In this document: positions 1 to 5,663 of the stretch, one piece after another
Layout of the letters: each line of letters starts with the position of its first letter
Position numbering within the stretch: position 1 is the stretch's first letter
From: Ruminococcus sp. UBA1828
Lineage (GTDB): Bacteria; Bacillota; Clostridia; Oscillospirales; Ruminococcaceae
Direction: 5' to 3'
Assembly (NCBI GenBank): GCA_002338885.1
Contig: DDJI01000027.1
Span: 1-7,094, forward strand
Length of the DNA: 7,094 nucleotides
The notes under the pieces: generated by a model
Seen by the model: the letters and a program-made list of their open reading frames with translations, nothing else
What the model was told of the DNA's origin: nothing
Database searches by the model: none
Position numbers and translations under genes: made by a program

Positions 1-524
1 TTAAAAGGCCAAAGAATGTCATCAAGAAGGACTTGTTTGACTTGACGGCAGCTGACTTGGACGGCTTCGATGTTGTAGTTGATGCGTTCGGCGCATGGAA
101 GGAAGAGGAGCTTCCCAACCACACAAAGTCCTTGATGCATCTGTGCGACATCCTTTCAGGCAAAAAGACTCGTCTGGTCGTTGTCGGCGGCGCAGGAAGC
201 TTGTATGTAAACCCTGAGCACACCGCTGTTGTTTCTGACGGACCTGATTTCCCACCTCAGTTCCTGCCCCTTGCAAAGGCACAGGGTAAGGCGCTTGAAG
301 AGCTTCGCAAGCGCAGCGATGTTCAGTGGACATTCATCAGCCCCGCAGGTGACTTCCAGGCTGACGGCGAGCGCACCGGAAAGTACATCCTCGCAGGCGA
401 GGAGTTAACCTTAAACAGCCGCGGCGAAAGCATCATCAGCTATGCAGACTATGCAATAGCGCTTGTGGATGAGATAGTAAGCGGAAATCACATTCAGCAG
501 CGCATAAGCGTTGTAAGAGCGTAA
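1..524 (+). CDS. NAD(P)-binding oxidoreductase, NmrA/YwnB-like (5' end outside window)
   Basis: This is the C-terminal part of an open frame that is already open at base 3 and ends with TAA at 522-524; the beginning lies before the window. The first TTG at 33 is an internal Leu codon, not a credible start. The protein resembles the COG2910 / NAD(P)-binding (PF13460) group of short-chain-dehydrogenase-like flavin or quinone reductases. Visible family marks are the strand VVVDAFGAW (encoded from about 75), LVVVGGAGSLYV (about 171-206), and the C-terminal block SPAGDFQADGERTGKY followed by GESIISYADYAIALVDEI, which is very typical of this group. The N-terminal GxxGxxG nucleotide-binding loop would lie upstream and cannot be seen. 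The substrate is unknown; a cytoplasmic soluble enzyme is inferred. A strong terminator follows, so it is probably the last gene of its transcript. Confidence 0.85.
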   Translation, partial: KRPKNVIKKDLFDLTAADLDGFDVVVDAFGAWKEEELPNHTKSLMHLCDILSGKKTRLVVVGGAGSLYVNPEHTAVVSDGPDFPPQFLPLAKAQGKALEELRKRSDVQWTFISPAGDFQADGERTGKYILAGEELTLNSRGESIISYADYAIALVDEIVSGNHIQQRISVVRA

Positions 525-543
525 TCAGCAAGATAAATAAAAT

Positions 544-594
544 ATCCGACAAAAGCTCTCGGCACAAAATGTGTCGGGAGCTATCGGATTTTGT
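544..594 (+). terminator. Rho-independent terminator after the oxidoreductase gene
   Basis: A long hairpin: 554-566 pairs with 570-582 over 13 positions (two G-T wobbles) around an AAA loop. An outer stem ATCCGA (544-549) pairs with TCGGAT (584-589) across a small internal loop. The run TTTTGTT follows. It begins 20 bases after the stop codon and separates the upstream gene from the macrodomain/sirtuin unit. Confidence 0.9.
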
Positions 595-614
595 TAAACG
601 CTTTATAAAAGATA

Positions 615-642
615 TTGATGTTGTTGCTGCAGGCGTTATAAT
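615..642 (+). promoter_or_regulatory. Sigma-A-type promoter for the macrodomain-SirTM bicistron
   Basis: A perfect TATAAT lies at 637-642, and TTGATG (4 of 6 to TTGACA) at 615-620 gives a 16-base spacer. Transcription would start near 649 and give a leader of roughly 58 bases. The site lies just after the terminator and before the next gene. The -35 is weak, which fits a promoter that may need activation or is modestly expressed. Confidence 0.6.
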
Positions 643-645
643 TAA

Positions 646-661
646 ATCAGCAGCTGCTGAT
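646..661. promoter_or_regulatory. Perfect 16-bp palindrome at the predicted transcription start (candidate operator)
   Basis: ATCAGCAGCTGCTGAT is a perfect palindrome with no spacer, starting 3 bases after the -10 hexamer and covering the predicted start site. That is a classic position for a repressor dimer. No regulator family can be assigned from the site alone. As RNA it could also form part of a hairpin, but there is no loop and no T-run, so a terminator is unlikely. Confidence 0.45.
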
Positions 662-706
662 ACGATACTATGATATTATGGACAATTAAGCATGGGGGTA
701 ATTTGC

Positions 707-1480
707 ATGACGCAGGAACAACGGCGCATTTATTTAATTAAAGTGTTGCTGAGCGAGCACAAGGAGTATTCCGGCATAGACATTCCGGATGATGCCGAGG
801 GTCAAAAACATCTCTTGAGGTCGCTTATGAATGTCCGAATGCCGGATAAAATCAGCGAGGAGTTTCTCAGGGTACAGGATGAGTACCTGAAGGAAGAAAT
901 ATCGCACAAAGGCATAACGGATTACACGAGCTTAACTCAGGTTAAAAAGGATTTGTATCTGTGGCAGGGCGATATAACAACCCTTAAATGCGACGCCATC
1001 GTCAATGCGGCAAATAAGAAAATGCTCGGATGCTTTGTCCCGTGCCACAAGTGCATAGACAATGCAATACACACCTATTCCGGCGTGCAGCTGAGGCTTG
1101 AATGCGCCGAAATCATGCGCAATCAGAGACACGACGAGAAAACAGGCTCGGCAAAGATCACACCTGCGTATAACCTGCCATGCAAATATATCATTCACAC
1201 CGTAGGCCCGATTGTGCGTGGCGGCGTAAGTAAACATGACGAAGAGCTTTTGGCAAGCTGCTACCGCTCATGCCTGGAGCTTGCGCAGAAGTACAGCCTG
1301 AAAAGCATTGCTTTTTGCTGCATTTCCACCGGTGAATTTATGTTTCCCAACAGGCGTGCGGCGGAAATAGCGATTGACACGGTAAGCAAGTATAAAGAGC
1401 AAACACAAAGCGAAATCAAGGTGATATTTAATGTTTTTAAGCAAGTTGACCTCGAAATCTACCGAGAGCTACTCGGATAA
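707..1480 (+). CDS. Zinc-dependent macrodomain protein-ADP-ribose hydrolase (Zn-macro, SirTM partner)
   Basis: This 257-residue protein matches the zinc-containing macrodomain class that occurs next to SirTM sirtuins and removes mono-ADP-ribose from modified protein. An N-terminal helical region (about 1-75) with IPDD and LLRSLMNVRMP is typical of this class. The macro fold begins at about residue 83. Motifs are QGDIT (87-91), DAIVNAAN (96-103), the metal-site loop GCFVPCHKCIDNAIH (108-122; probable zinc ligands Cys109, His114, Cys116; Asp118 conserved), TGSAKIT (146-152) and the phosphate loop CISTGEFMFP (205-214). The ATG at 707 is preferred because GGGGGT (694-699), close to a GGAGGT site, lies 7 bases upstream. 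The in-frame ATG at 692 has no comparable site and would add five residues. The end overlaps the next gene by 50 bases. Family assignment is firm; the protein substrate here is not known. Confidence 0.92.
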   Translation: MTQEQRRIYLIKVLLSEHKEYSGIDIPDDAEGQKHLLRSLMNVRMPDKISEEFLRVQDEYLKEEISHKGITDYTSLTQVKKDLYLWQGDITTLKCDAIVNAANKKMLGCFVPCHKCIDNAIHTYSGVQLRLECAEIMRNQRHDEKTGSAKITPAYNLPCKYIIHTVGPIVRGGVSKHDEELLASCYRSCLELAQKYSLKSIAFCCISTGEFMFPNRRAAEIAIDTVSKYKEQTQSEIKVIFNVFKQVDLEIYRELLG

Positions 1481-2312
1481 AATAAAAAAACTCAAAAAGG
1501 ATATTGATTCGACGGATGCAATTTTAATAGGCGCAGGCGCAGGCATGTCCACTTCTGCCGGATTGACATACAGCGGAGAAAGATTTTATCGCTTTTTTTC
1601 CGACTTTCACAAGAAATACGGCATAAACGACATCTATTCGGGAGGATTCTATCCCTACGATACGCCGCAGGAATATTGGGCATGGTGGAGCAGACATATA
1701 TACTACAACCGCTATGATATTCCCGCCGGCAAGCCGTACACCGACCTTTTGGATCTTGTCAAGGACAAGGATTATTTTGTCCTTACGACAAACGTCGATC
1801 ATCAGTTTCAAATTGCAGGCTTTGACAAGCACAGGCTGTTTTATACTCAGGGCGATTACGGACTGTTTCAATGCTCAAAGCCATGCTGCCAAAAGACGTA
1901 TGACAATGAGGATGCCGTGAGAAAAATGGTTGCAGCTCAGCGCGATATGCGCATTCCTACCGAGCTGATTCCAAAATGCCCTGTGTGCGGAGCGCCCATG
2001 ACAGTAAACCTTCGCAGCGATATGACGTTTGTACAGGATGAAGGATGGTACGCAGCCGCCGGACGCTATGAGGATTACCTGCGCCGCCATGAAAACTCGC
2101 ATATTCTCTTAATCGAGCTTGGAGTAGGCATGAACACCCCTGTTATTATCAAGTATCCGTTTTGGCAAATGACCGCAAACAACAAGGACGCGACATATGT
2201 CTGCATAAACAGAAGTGAGGCATATTGCCCCGAAGATATCGCAGACAGAAGTATTTGCATCGACGCCGATATCGGAAAGACGATAAGCGATGTTTTAAAA
2301 GCTAAAGTATAA
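1431..2312 (+). CDS. Class M sirtuin (SirTM), predicted protein ADP-ribosyltransferase
   Basis: A 293-residue NAD+-dependent enzyme of the SIR2 superfamily, class M. Characterised members in Staphylococcus and Streptococcus mono-ADP-ribosylate a lipoylated GcvH-like protein rather than deacylate. Visible motifs are the NAD-binding GAGAGMSTSAG (34-44); TTNVDHQF (119-126), which replaces the usual TQNID-LH; YTQGDYG (138-144), where Gln140 stands where ordinary sirtuins have the catalytic His; a zinc site formed by Cys148, Cys152 or Cys153, Cys183 and Cys186 (CPVCGAP); and GVGMNTP (231-237). The His-to-Gln change is a class mark, not decay. The start at 1431 has the extended site AAGGTGAT (1418-1425) inside the macrodomain gene, implying co-expression. 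The TAA stop is followed by a terminator. No GcvH-L, LplA2 or oxidoreductase partner lies downstream, so the target is uncertain. Confidence 0.92.
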   Translation: MFLSKLTSKSTESYSDKIKKLKKDIDSTDAILIGAGAGMSTSAGLTYSGERFYRFFSDFHKKYGINDIYSGGFYPYDTPQEYWAWWSRHIYYNRYDIPAGKPYTDLLDLVKDKDYFVLTTNVDHQFQIAGFDKHRLFYTQGDYGLFQCSKPCCQKTYDNEDAVRKMVAAQRDMRIPTELIPKCPVCGAPMTVNLRSDMTFVQDEGWYAAAGRYEDYLRRHENSHILLIELGVGMNTPVIIKYPFWQMTANNKDATYVCINRSEAYCPEDIADRSICIDADIGKTISDVLKAKV

Positions 2313-2323
2313 ATATGATAAAT

Positions 2324-2353
2324 GAGGACGCGCAAAACGTCCTCTTTATTTTA
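2324..2353 (+). terminator. Rho-independent terminator after SirTM gene
   Basis: GAGGACG (2324-2330) pairs perfectly with CGTCCTC (2338-2344) around a 7-base loop, followed by TTTATTTTA. It starts 11 bases after the SirTM stop codon and closes the macrodomain-SirTM unit. Confidence 0.9.
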
Positions 2354-2389
2354 TGTGACGTGCGATGTACGATTATTGATTCGCCGCTC

Positions 2390-2418
2390 TTTACAAATGG
2401 TTTCATTTATCATATAAT
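2390..2418 (+). promoter_or_regulatory. Strong sigma-A-type promoter for the PAS regulator gene
   Basis: TTTACA (2390-2395, 5 of 6 to consensus), a 17-base spacer and a perfect TATAAT (2413-2418). The predicted start near 2425 leaves an AT-rich leader of about 87 bases before the ATG at 2512. The SirTM terminator lies just upstream, so the regulator is its own transcript. Confidence 0.75.
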
Positions 2419-2437
2419 AATATATCATTAGTACTTT

Positions 2438-2458
2438 AAAATTTATGACATAAACTTT
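2438..2458. repeat. AT-rich inverted repeat in the PAS regulator leader
   Basis: TTTATG (2442-2447) and CATAAA (2449-2454) are perfect arms around one base. The symmetry resumes outward after one mismatch (AAA 2438-2440 with TTT 2456-2458). It lies about 15-30 bases after the predicted transcription start. It could be an operator, but the composition is AT-rich enough that chance is a real possibility. Confidence 0.25.
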
Positions 2459-2511
2459 TAGGCTTTATATTTTTATCTAACTTGACTATATGTATTGTTT
2501 AGGGTGAGAGA

Positions 2512-4494
2512 ATGATCGATCGACTTGAGAACATGCCGGCGATATTAGATCGCGGTATCAGCGGATATCATGAATATATTTTTGCGGACGACGGACGCGG
2601 AGCGCGTTTGGCGCACGTGAGCGTCAGCCTGTGCAAAATGCTGGGATGTTCTGAAGAAGAGCTTTCGGACAGCTCGCGCGACCGCTATTTTGATGCGGTG
2701 CATCCCGCCGACAAGGAACGCTATGCCGAGTTTATCTCAGAGCTTAGCCGAGGAGAGACGACACTCAGCGCACAGTACAGGCTTATAAGAAAAGATAAAA
2801 GCGTAATTTGCGTCGCCGATACAATGACCACATTAAAAAATTCAGACGGGGAGCTTGTCGGCTGCTCAACCCTGTGCGACATAACCGCAATCAAGTCTGA
2901 GCTTGGCAATTTGAAGTTTCTCGACGATACTGTTCCATGCGGATTTTTAAAATTTACATGCGATGCTCAGCCGAAGATTACATACATAAACAAGAGGATG
3001 CTTGAGCTTTTGAGATTCCCGCATGCTCAGGACGGAGAATCAGACTATCTCAACCTGTATAAGGACAACATATTTTTGATGATTCCGATGGAGGAACGCC
3101 GGAAATTTTCTGCGTTTTTAAATCGTGTGTTTACAATGGGAACGCCTATCTCGGGCGAAATCAACGTTTTGAGGTTTGACGGAACAAAGGCATATATGTT
3201 CGGCTGGGTTACAAAGACCAAGGACGAGCATGGAAATGATGAGTTTCAAAGCATATGCACGGACATAACCGAGCAGCATATAAAAAACAAAGAGCAAAAG
3301 ACTCAAAGGTATCTTAAAGCACTGTCACATGTTTATGACTGCATATTTGAGTTTGACTTTTCGGACAATACAGTCAAATGCATATATATCAACGATTCGG
3401 TGCCGTATAAGTGGGTTAAAGATATACCCATGAGAATGGAGGAAGCGACGCAAAGGTGGATAAGCGAAACCGTTTGCGAATCGGACAGGCCGGTACTTCA
3501 AAACTTCTTTAAGGATCTCTACCGCACAAGGTATTCCGACGCCGATTCAAGCCCTCCGACTATAGAATATCACGCGCTGAGCGGCGGCTCGTCACGCAAA
3601 TACAGCGGCATTTTCCTAAAGATAGACAGCTCTGTCTGCCTGTTTTGCAGTAAAAGCGTTTCAGAGGACAGCATCATGCCTAAAAATGATACTCAGACAT
3701 CGGTTCGCATAGCGGATGGAATTGTCGCGTTTGAGGTTGACGGCGATATGGTCAGACCCCTTTACACAAGCGACAGCATTTGCAACTTCTTTAAGTACTC
3801 TAAAGACGAATGGCAGGCTCTTGCCACAAAGATGCATCCTATAAGAGACATCATATCTCGCAGCGATATAACTTATGAGTCGGAGCAGAGACTTTTTAAG
3901 GATTTATGCGCAGATTTTTCTTTCAAGGACGGAGATAAAATCCGTCATATACGCGCCGTCTGCTCGCGAAAAACCGCAGAAGGCGGTTCAGAGTTCTATG
4001 TAATACTTTACAATATGGATTCGGAATACAAAAAAGCAGACGCAGGCGCGTCCGGCATATTGCAAAAACCAAAGATTAAGATACGCACATTCGGCTATTT
4101 TGATACGTTTGTTGACGGCAGACCGATTGCGTTCAGAAGCCAGAAGTCAAAAGAGCTGTTTGCCCTGCTTGTTGACAGGCGGGGAGGATACGTTTCTTCC
4201 GAAGAGGCGATAAGCTTTTTGTGGGAGGACGAGCCTGTAAACCCCGTAACGCTTGCAAGGTACCGAAAAGTTGCCCTGAGACTTAAGAACATACTTGAGG
4301 AGTACGGCATACCCGATGCGGTAGAGTCTGTAGACGGAAAGCGCAGAATCGTCACCGAAAGAGTCGAGTGCGATCTGTACGACTACCTTTCCGGCAAGGA
4401 AGGGTATGCATCCTTGTTTAAGGGAAGCTACCTCACAAACTACAGCTGGGGAGAAAACACTCTGGCAGAACTTTCGGGAAACATTTTTCATTGA
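2512..4494 (+). CDS. Multi-PAS one-component transcriptional regulator with SARP/OmpR-type winged helix
   Basis: A 660-residue soluble protein with no visible membrane segment or signal peptide. A PAS module at about 20-128 has typical features (LGCSEEEL, AVHPADKERY, YRLIRKDKSV, GCSTLCDIT). A second at about 138-256 has ITYINKRMLELL and LRFDGTKAYMFGWV, ending in ICTDITEQ. Two weaker PAS-like segments follow at about 270-385 and 395-505 (IADGIVAFEVDGDMVRPLYTS). From about 520 to 622 there is a winged helix-turn-helix (KIRTFGYFDTFVDGRPI, then SKELFALLVDRRGGYVSSEEAISFLW and a VALRLKNIL helix) like that of SARP or OmpR-type regulators. After it only about 38 residues remain, whose YLTNYSWGENTLAEL recalls the start of a BTAD domain, apparently cut short. 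No kinase, receiver or GGDEF domain is present. The start has AGGGTG (2501-2506) 5 bases upstream. Ligand and target genes are unknown. Confidence 0.8.
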   Translation: MIDRLENMPAILDRGISGYHEYIFADDGRGARLAHVSVSLCKMLGCSEEELSDSSRDRYFDAVHPADKERYAEFISELSRGETTLSAQYRLIRKDKSVICVADTMTTLKNSDGELVGCSTLCDITAIKSELGNLKFLDDTVPCGFLKFTCDAQPKITYINKRMLELLRFPHAQDGESDYLNLYKDNIFLMIPMEERRKFSAFLNRVFTMGTPISGEINVLRFDGTKAYMFGWVTKTKDEHGNDEFQSICTDITEQHIKNKEQKTQRYLKALSHVYDCIFEFDFSDNTVKCIYINDSVPYKWVKDIPMRMEEATQRWISETVCESDRPVLQNFFKDLYRTRYSDADSSPPTIEYHALSGGSSRKYSGIFLKIDSSVCLFCSKSVSEDSIMPKNDTQTSVRIADGIVAFEVDGDMVRPLYTSDSICNFFKYSKDEWQALATKMHPIRDIISRSDITYESEQRLFKDLCADFSFKDGDKIRHIRAVCSRKTAEGGSEFYVILYNMDSEYKKADAGASGILQKPKIKIRTFGYFDTFVDGRPIAFRSQKSKELFALLVDRRGGYVSSEEAISFLWEDEPVNPVTLARYRKVALRLKNILEEYGIPDAVESVDGKRRIVTERVECDLYDYLSGKEGYASLFKGSYLTNYSWGENTLAELSGNIFH

Positions 4495-4509
4495 TTATTT
4501 AAATATACG

Positions 4510-4552
4510 GAGGCATGATACATGTCGGCGCACGCTGATTTGTTCGTGCCTC
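4510..4552 (+). promoter_or_regulatory. Hairpin after the PAS regulator gene, covering a Shine-Dalgarno sequence
   Basis: GAGGCATGA (4510-4518) pairs with 4544-4552 over 9 positions (one G-T wobble). A smaller stem, TCGGC (4525-4529) with GCTGA (4534-4538), sits inside. The bases after it (TTAGACTGC) are not a T-run, so it is not a canonical intrinsic terminator. The 5' arm contains most of the GGAGG at 4509-4513, so it could mask the ribosome binding site of the small frame at 4522, or it may simply be a weak 3' end for the regulator transcript. Confidence 0.35.
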
Positions 4553-4677
4553 TTAGACTGCATGCATGCTATAATTGTGCACAATGTTGTTTAAAACATC
4601 AGAGTCAAATTCGGCAGAATAATATGCAAAATTGCTTGAATAAATATTCACACTGTGATATAATTGTTGCATATTGA
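4522..4677 (+). CDS. Possible 51-residue Cys-rich small protein (uncertain)
   Basis: An ATG at 4522 opens 51 codons and ends with TGA at 4675-4677. A consensus GGAGG (4509-4513) lies 8 bases before it, the best ribosome binding site in this intergenic region. The product would have six Cys (16, 19, 22, 23, 38, 45) with a CYNCAQCC cluster, no signal peptide and no clear hydrophobic segment. I recognise no family; it does not look like the SCIFF peptide. Against it: the 3' half runs through the argC promoter and ARG box, and the codons there are those of AT-rich intergenic DNA. It may be a chance frame. If real, it would be read from the PAS regulator transcript or from a weak promoter inside the gap. 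Confidence 0.22.
   Translation: MSAHADLFVPLRLHACYNCAQCCLKHQSQIRQNNMQNCLNKYSHCDIIVAY
4574..4585. repeat. 12-bp perfect palindrome in the regulator-argC gap
   Basis: ATTGTGCACAAT overlaps the end of a TATAAT-like hexamer (4570-4575), and a second 10-bp palindrome, GCATGCATGC (4560-4569), directly precedes it. No convincing -35 lies at the right distance, so I do not call a promoter. The sites could be protein-binding or accidental. Confidence 0.25.
4635..4652. promoter_or_regulatory. ARG box (ArgR operator) overlapping the argC -35
   Basis: The core TGAATAAATATTCA (4637-4650) fits the ARG box WNTGAATWWWWATTCANW at every defined position except the first flanking base (C at 4635). The operator covers the -35 hexamer and the first part of the spacer, so a bound ArgR-arginine hexamer would block RNA polymerase. 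A weaker second site, TGAAT-GTAA-GTTTA (4675-4688), lies in the leader 38 bases downstream centre to centre. The position directly before argC makes arginine-dependent repression the obvious reading. The argR gene is not in the window. Confidence 0.75.
4636..4664 (+). promoter_or_regulatory. argC operon promoter with extended -10
   Basis: TTGAAT (4636-4641), a 17-base spacer and a perfect TATAAT (4659-4664), with TG at 4656-4657 forming the extended -10 TGATATAAT. The start would be near 4671, giving a leader of about 41 bases before the argC ATG. There is no room for a T-box or a leader riboswitch. Confidence 0.75.
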
Positions 4678-4711
4678 ATGTAAGTTTATGCATTTAAGGT
4701 CGTGTTGAAGA

Positions 4712-5644
4712 ATGAAGAAAATATTTATTGACGGTAAATCGGGGACAACAGGTCTTAGGATTTACGAAAGACTTGAGCAAAGAAGCGATATTGAGCTTTT
4801 GACACTGTCGGAGGAAGAAAGAAAGGATCCCAAGTCAAGAAAGCGAATGCTCAACATGTCTGATGTTTCTTTTTTGTGCCTGCCTGACGACGCTGCAATC
4901 GAAGCCGTGTCGATGCTTGAAAACCCCGATACAGTTATTATAGATACGTCAACTGCTCACCGCACAAATCCCGACTGGGTGTACGGATTTCCGGAGCTGT
5001 CCGAGGAGTTTTATGAAAAGATAAAATCCTCAAAAAGGATAGCCGTCCCGGGCTGTCACGCAAGCGGGTTTATTGCTTTGGTGAGACCTTTGGTGTCGTC
5101 CGGAATTATAAGCGTCGACGCAAGACTATGCTGTCATTCGGTAACCGGTTACAGCGGCGGCGGAAAGAAGATGATAGCGCAGTATGAGCAGGAGCGCACA
5201 GACCACCTGCTTGATGCGCCAAGGCAGTACGGACTCACTCAAAATCACAAGCACTTAAAAGAAATGAAAGCGGTCTCGCTTTTAAATAATGCGCCTGTTT
5301 TTTGCCCCATAGTGTCCGACTTTTACAGCGGCATGGTCGTAACCGTTCCGCTGTTTAAGCAAGACCTTTTAAACGGTGCAACGGCGGAGGATATAAAGAA
5401 AATATACAAAAGCATGTATAACGGTCCTGTGGTGAGCTATACGGACGAGTGCGACGAGGGCGGAATGCTTTCAGCCGCAGGACTCAGCAAAAAGGACTCC
5501 ATGCAGGTGTCTGTTTTCGGAAACGAGGACAGAATACTTCTCACCGCAAGATACGATAACCTGGGAAAGGGCGCGTCAGGCGCTGCGGTGCAGGTTCTTA
5601 ATATAAAGCTCGGCGCAGATATAACCGCCGGACTTGAGCTGTAA
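4712..5644 (+). CDS. argC: N-acetyl-gamma-glutamyl-phosphate reductase, type 2
   Basis: Catalyses NADPH-dependent reduction of N-acetyl-gamma-glutamyl phosphate to N-acetylglutamate semialdehyde, the third step of arginine synthesis, in the cytoplasm. The 310-residue length is that of the shorter type 2 ArgC family, against about 345 for type 1. Motifs are the N-terminal nucleotide loop DGKSGTTG (7-14), DTSTAHRT (78-85), YGFPEL (91-96), the catalytic Cys115 in VPGCHASGF (112-120), GYSGGGKKM (146-154) and YDNLGKGASGAAVQ (281-294). The ATG at 4712 fits the family N-terminus KKIFIDG exactly. Its ribosome site is the modest AAGGT at 4696-4700, 11 bases upstream. It is the first gene of the arginine operon, under the ARG-box promoter, and is followed after 19 bases by argJ. 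Confidence 0.95.
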   Translation: MKKIFIDGKSGTTGLRIYERLEQRSDIELLTLSEEERKDPKSRKRMLNMSDVSFLCLPDDAAIEAVSMLENPDTVIIDTSTAHRTNPDWVYGFPELSEEFYEKIKSSKRIAVPGCHASGFIALVRPLVSSGIISVDARLCCHSVTGYSGGGKKMIAQYEQERTDHLLDAPRQYGLTQNHKHLKEMKAVSLLNNAPVFCPIVSDFYSGMVVTVPLFKQDLLNGATAEDIKKIYKSMYNGPVVSYTDECDEGGMLSAAGLSKKDSMQVSVFGNEDRILLTARYDNLGKGASGAAVQVLNIKLGADITAGLEL

Positions 5645-5663
5645 GTTAAAAAGGAGAATAGCT

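Noticed and set aside
22..333. Antisense open frame of 103 codons opposite the oxidoreductase gene
   Set aside because: The + strand frame carries clear family motifs; the antisense product has low-complexity composition and no motif.
692..706. ATG at 692 as start of the macrodomain gene
   Set aside because: No Shine-Dalgarno sequence precedes it, whereas GGGGGT lies 7 bases before the ATG at 707; the extra five residues match nothing known in the family.
1565..1860. Loss of the catalytic sirtuin His as a sign of a dead enzyme
   Set aside because: Gln at this position (Gln140 in YTQGDYG) is characteristic of class M sirtuins, and the other motifs are intact.
4406..4594. Open frame of 62 codons overlapping the end of the PAS regulator gene
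   Set aside because: It lies mostly inside the regulator coding region in another frame with no ribosome site; the frame at 4522 is a better candidate in the same gap.
4616..4629. Second ARG box 21 bases upstream of the main one
   Set aside because: The left half (AGAAT) fits 4 of 5 positions at the expected spacing, but the right half (TGCAA) fits only 1 of 5.
4495..4711. T-box, arginine riboswitch or attenuator before argC
   Set aside because: The leader from the predicted start to the ATG is only about 41 bases, with no T-box sequence, no terminator stem and no run of Arg codons.
5634..5663. TTG start of argJ inside the argC end
   Set aside because: The ATG at 5664 has a consensus AAGGAG and gives the normal ArgJ N-terminus; the ten extra residues are the read-through of argC's tail.
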